NCBI GenBank assembly: GCA_007845485.1
Contig: SDRW01000001.1
Span: 306,510 to 370,509, forward strand
Origin: TM7 phylum sp. oral taxon 348
Lineage (GTDB): Bacteria > Patescibacteriota > Saccharimonadia > Saccharimonadales > Saccharimonadaceae
Reading direction: 5' to 3'
Length of the DNA: 64,000 nt
The position numbers and the translations under genes were made by a program. The notes beneath the pieces were generated by a model. The model made no database searches. It was not told the DNA's origin and saw only the letters and a list, made by a program, of their open reading frames with translations. Numbering within the stretch: position 1 is the stretch's first letter; the number at the start of each line of letters is the position of its first letter. Below are positions 61,382-64,000 of this stretch, piece by piece.

Positions 61382-63916
61382 ATGAAAACAGTTCCACGCT
61401 TACTTGACACCTTTACACCAAATCATTACGCACTGACGCTCGACCTGGCAGACGCCGCAGAGAAAACTTTTTCTGGCACGGTGGTTATTTCTGGCGAGTC
61501 AACTGGCGAGTCAATTTCACTGCATTCCAAAGAATTAACTATTCAATCAGTTACAATCGACAATCAGCCAGCTGAGTTTTCCTATTGTGAATTTGATGAG
61601 CTACACCTATCCCGCCCAGAATTATCCAGCGGTGAGCATACTGTTCGCATTGACTTTTCTGGCACCATCACCGATGCTATGCATGGACTATATCCGTGTT
61701 ACTTTACACATGACGGTGTCAAAAAGCAGCTGCTTGCCACCCAATTTGAGTCGCATCATGCCCGCGAAGTCTTTCCGTGCGTTGACGAGCCGGCCGCCAA
61801 AGCCACCTACGACGTCACGCTCGTCACTGCTCCGGAACTAACCGTCCTAGGCAACATGCCCGTCACTGAATCATCCGAAAAGGATGGCGCGCTAAAAACT
61901 ACTTTTGCGACTACGCCGCACATGAGTAGCTACTTACTGGCTTTTGTTATTGGCGAACTCCACAAGAAAACCGCTCACACCACCTCTGGTGTTGAGGTAA
62001 ATGTTTGGGCAACACCAGCCCAAGGCGAAGAGACCCTGGATTTTGCGCTGGACATCGCCACGCGCTCCATCGATTTTTATGACGAATATTTTGGCGTACC
62101 GTACCCGCTACCAAAATCTGATCACGTAGCGCTGCCTGATTTCTCGTCTGGCGCCATGGAAAACTGGGGACTCATCACCTACCGCGAAAGTTGCTTGCTG
62201 GCTGATCCAAAATTAACGCCGGAATCATCTAAGCGCTTCATCGCCACCGTCATCGCTCACGAACTCAGCCATCAATGGTTTGGCAATTTGGTGACCATGC
62301 AGTGGTGGAATGACCTATGGCTAAACGAAAGTTTCGCTAACATGATGGAATACGTGGCGGTCGACGCGCTCCATCCTGAATGGCGGATGTGGGAAGATTT
62401 CGCCACTAGTGAAGTCACCGCGGCGCTGCGACGCGATAGCCTAGACGGAGTGCAACCAGTGCAGGCTGACGTTAACCATCCGGACGAAATCAGCACTTTG
62501 TTTGACCCGGCAATTGTCTATGCCAAGGGTGGACGACTATTAGTGATGGTACGGCGGCTAATCGGCGAGGAGGCGTTTCGTGCAGGACTAAAGTCATATT
62601 TTGAAAAATTCGCTTACCAAAACACTGTTGGCGATGATTTGTGGCAAGAACTAGAAACCGCCAGTGGACAGCCAATTGTTGACTTGATGAACACCTGGAT
62701 TTCGCAGCCAGGACTACCGATTGTGCAGGTTGAGCAAAATAATTCTGACGATAAATCTACCGCTACACTGCGCCAGGAACGATTTTTCATTGGCGACCAT
62801 CAGCCATCCGACGCCTTGTGGCCAATTCCATTGTTCGCCAACCAACCACTTGATGACGAAATTTTGACCGAGCGGGAAAAGATATTCAGCATTGAAAAAC
62901 CGCTGCAGCTGAACTGCGGACTGAGCGGGCATTTCGTAATACACTACGACGCGACAACTCGCGAGCATCTACTCAGTCACATTCACGCTCTGCCAACACT
63001 GGACAAAATCTGCCTACTCCAAGACGCTACATTACTAGCTCGGGCTGGATATGAAAACTCAGCCTCACTCCTACCACTGGCGCTGTCACTGAAACATGAA
63101 ACCAATGAAAAGGTTTTTGACATGGCGGCCAGTGCACTGGCGGAGCTACGCAAATTTGTTGACGATGATGATGACGGCAAAGCCCGCTTGAAGCGAATTT
63201 CTGGCGATTTTGCTCGTGCTACCTTTGACGAATTGGGCTGGGACGAAGCACCTGGCGAATCTGACGACGACCGCGAACGGCGTGTTACTGCTCTAGGCTT
63301 AATGATCTATAGCGAAGACCAAGCAGTGCTGGCGGAAGCCAAGCGGCGATTTGATAGTCAATCCCTCGAGGAATTACCGACAGAAATCCGTTCACTGATC
63401 ATCAGCGCCAATGTACGACATTTTGAAACGCCAGAGATGATTGATAGCCTGTTTCAGACCTACCAGCAGACGCCGTCAAACGACCTGCAAGCTGACATCA
63501 CTCTGGGACTTACCGCCACCAAAAACCCTGAAACTGCGCAGACAATCCTTGCAAATATCAAGCACCATGACATCATTCGCCCACAAGATGCCAGCCGTTG
63601 GTTTGTCTATCTCATCCGCACCCACGAAAGCCGCCAGCTCACGTGGGATTGGCTAAAGGACAATTGGTCGTGGGTTGAAACAACCTTTGCTGGCGATAAA
63701 AGCTATGATGATTTCATCCGCTACGCTGCCATCGGGCTGACAACGAGCGACGAACTGGCTGACTTTCGCCACTTCTTTGAGCCGATGCTGGATATCCCAG
63801 CCCTGACTAGGACGATTGAGCTGGGTATCACAGAAATCGCAGCCCGGGTTGAGTTGATTGAACGAGATAAGGCGGCTGTGATTTTAGCCTTACAAAATAT
63901 AAATTCCACAGATTAG
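61382..63916 (+). CDS. pepN: M1-family aminopeptidase
   Basis: The 844-residue metallopeptidase has the substrate-anchoring GAMEN at 257-261, the zinc site HELSH at 293-297 and the third zinc ligand Glu316 in NESFANMMEY. The domain order is the usual N-terminal beta barrel, thermolysin-like catalytic core and a C-terminal helical ERAP1-like region. It removes N-terminal amino acids from peptides, useful for an organism with little amino-acid synthesis. The start at 61382 is chosen because a -10 box sits 6 nt upstream and the longer frame to 61205 would cross rpmH. It separates rpmH from the putative origin. Confidence 0.96.
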   Translation: MKTVPRLLDTFTPNHYALTLDLADAAEKTFSGTVVISGESTGESISLHSKELTIQSVTIDNQPAEFSYCEFDELHLSRPELSSGEHTVRIDFSGTITDAMHGLYPCYFTHDGVKKQLLATQFESHHAREVFPCVDEPAAKATYDVTLVTAPELTVLGNMPVTESSEKDGALKTTFATTPHMSSYLLAFVIGELHKKTAHTTSGVEVNVWATPAQGEETLDFALDIATRSIDFYDEYFGVPYPLPKSDHVALPDFSSGAMENWGLITYRESCLLADPKLTPESSKRFIATVIAHELSHQWFGNLVTMQWWNDLWLNESFANMMEYVAVDALHPEWRMWEDFATSEVTAALRRDSLDGVQPVQADVNHPDEISTLFDPAIVYAKGGRLLVMVRRLIGEEAFRAGLKSYFEKFAYQNTVGDDLWQELETASGQPIVDLMNTWISQPGLPIVQVEQNNSDDKSTATLRQERFFIGDHQPSDALWPIPLFANQPLDDEILTEREKIFSIEKPLQLNCGLSGHFVIHYDATTREHLLSHIHALPTLDKICLLQDATLLARAGYENSASLLPLALSLKHETNEKVFDMAASALAELRKFVDDDDDGKARLKRISGDFARATFDELGWDEAPGESDDDRERRVTALGLMIYSEDQAVLAEAKRRFDSQSLEELPTEIRSLIISANVRHFETPEMIDSLFQTYQQTPSNDLQADITLGLTATKNPETAQTILANIKHHDIIRPQDASRWFVYLIRTHESRQLTWDWLKDNWSWVETTFAGDKSYDDFIRYAAIGLTTSDELADFRHFFEPMLDIPALTRTIELGITEIAARVELIERDKAAVILALQNINSTD

Positions 63917-63963
63917 TCTATATTTTCCACAGATTAACAGAGGTGACTTCTTTTTGTGGAAAA
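63902..63963. other. DnaA-box-like cluster, possible oriC edge
   Basis: Two exact TTTTCCACA nonamers lie at 63923-63931 on the plus strand and 63955-63963 on the minus strand, and a weaker copy AATTCCACA lies at 63902. An AT-rich run follows to the window end. With rpmH-rnpA-yidC-jag nearby this fits a replication origin with dnaA just beyond the right edge. Confidence 0.6.
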
Positions 63964-64000
63964 GTAATATATTTCATTCTTATTTTTTTACATCATTCAC

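Overview
The window reads as a chromosome segment of a Candidate Phyla Radiation bacterium, most likely a Candidatus Saccharibacteria (TM7) relative. This is an inference from gene content: very compact gene packing, UGA used only as stop (which argues against Gracilibacteria and SR1), a gene set dominated by surface-glycan functions, a short type II-C style Cas9, and the rpmH-rnpA-yidC-jag block beside DnaA-box-like sites at the right edge. The right end therefore probably lies close to the replication origin. No rRNA is present, so the taxonomy should be checked by searching the marker proteins.

Layout. 1-12.1 kb is a restriction/defence island on the minus strand. A seven-gene, translationally coupled operon runs mod, DUF4145, an unrecognised gene, rhuM, an OLD-like ATPase, res and a small membrane protein. 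It is flanked by a fragment of a type I HsdR and a fragment of a second type III Res, next to a frameshifted radC. 12.25-15.7 kb holds tRNA-Ser(GGA) and tRNA-Asn(GTT); between them lie a histidine-phosphatase/glycosyltransferase fusion and two decayed genes, bracketed by an imperfect direct repeat of the tRNA-Asn 3' flank. 15.7-23.7 kb carries a catalytically dead beta-lactamase-like surface protein, a LexA-like DNA-binding protein without a protease domain, an O-antigen-ligase-like protein, a nitroreductase, a UvrD/helicase IV-type helicase and an AlkD-like protein.

24.0-30.1 kb is a complete type II CRISPR-Cas locus. It has a 70-residue protein just before the array, 14 identical 36-bp repeats with 13 spacers of 30 nt, then cas2, cas1 and cas9 on the opposite strand and a clear tracrRNA behind cas9. 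Each repeat ends in a perfect extended -10 box, so each spacer may have its own promoter.

30.1-59.2 kb is a large surface-polysaccharide region: ManC, GalE, the complete dTDP-L-rhamnose pathway (rmlB, C, D, A with an embedded Nudix gene), a DegT/MocA/ATP-grasp/epimerase/HAD operon, GtrA proteins, GT2 and GT4 glycosyltransferases, multi-TM proteins, a Wzm/Wzt-type ABC glycan exporter, a WsaF-like rhamnosyltransferase and a large secreted glucosaminidase-like protein. A sucCD pair sits inside it. Together these genes suggest a rhamnose-containing glycan made in the cytoplasm, exported by the ABC transporter and placed on the cell surface. 59.2-64 kb is jag, yidC, rnpA, rpmH, a divergent M1 aminopeptidase and DnaA-box-like sequences.

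A recurring feature across the window is a -10 hexamer 6 to 8 nt before the start codon, seen at twelve genes, which implies many leaderless mRNAs.
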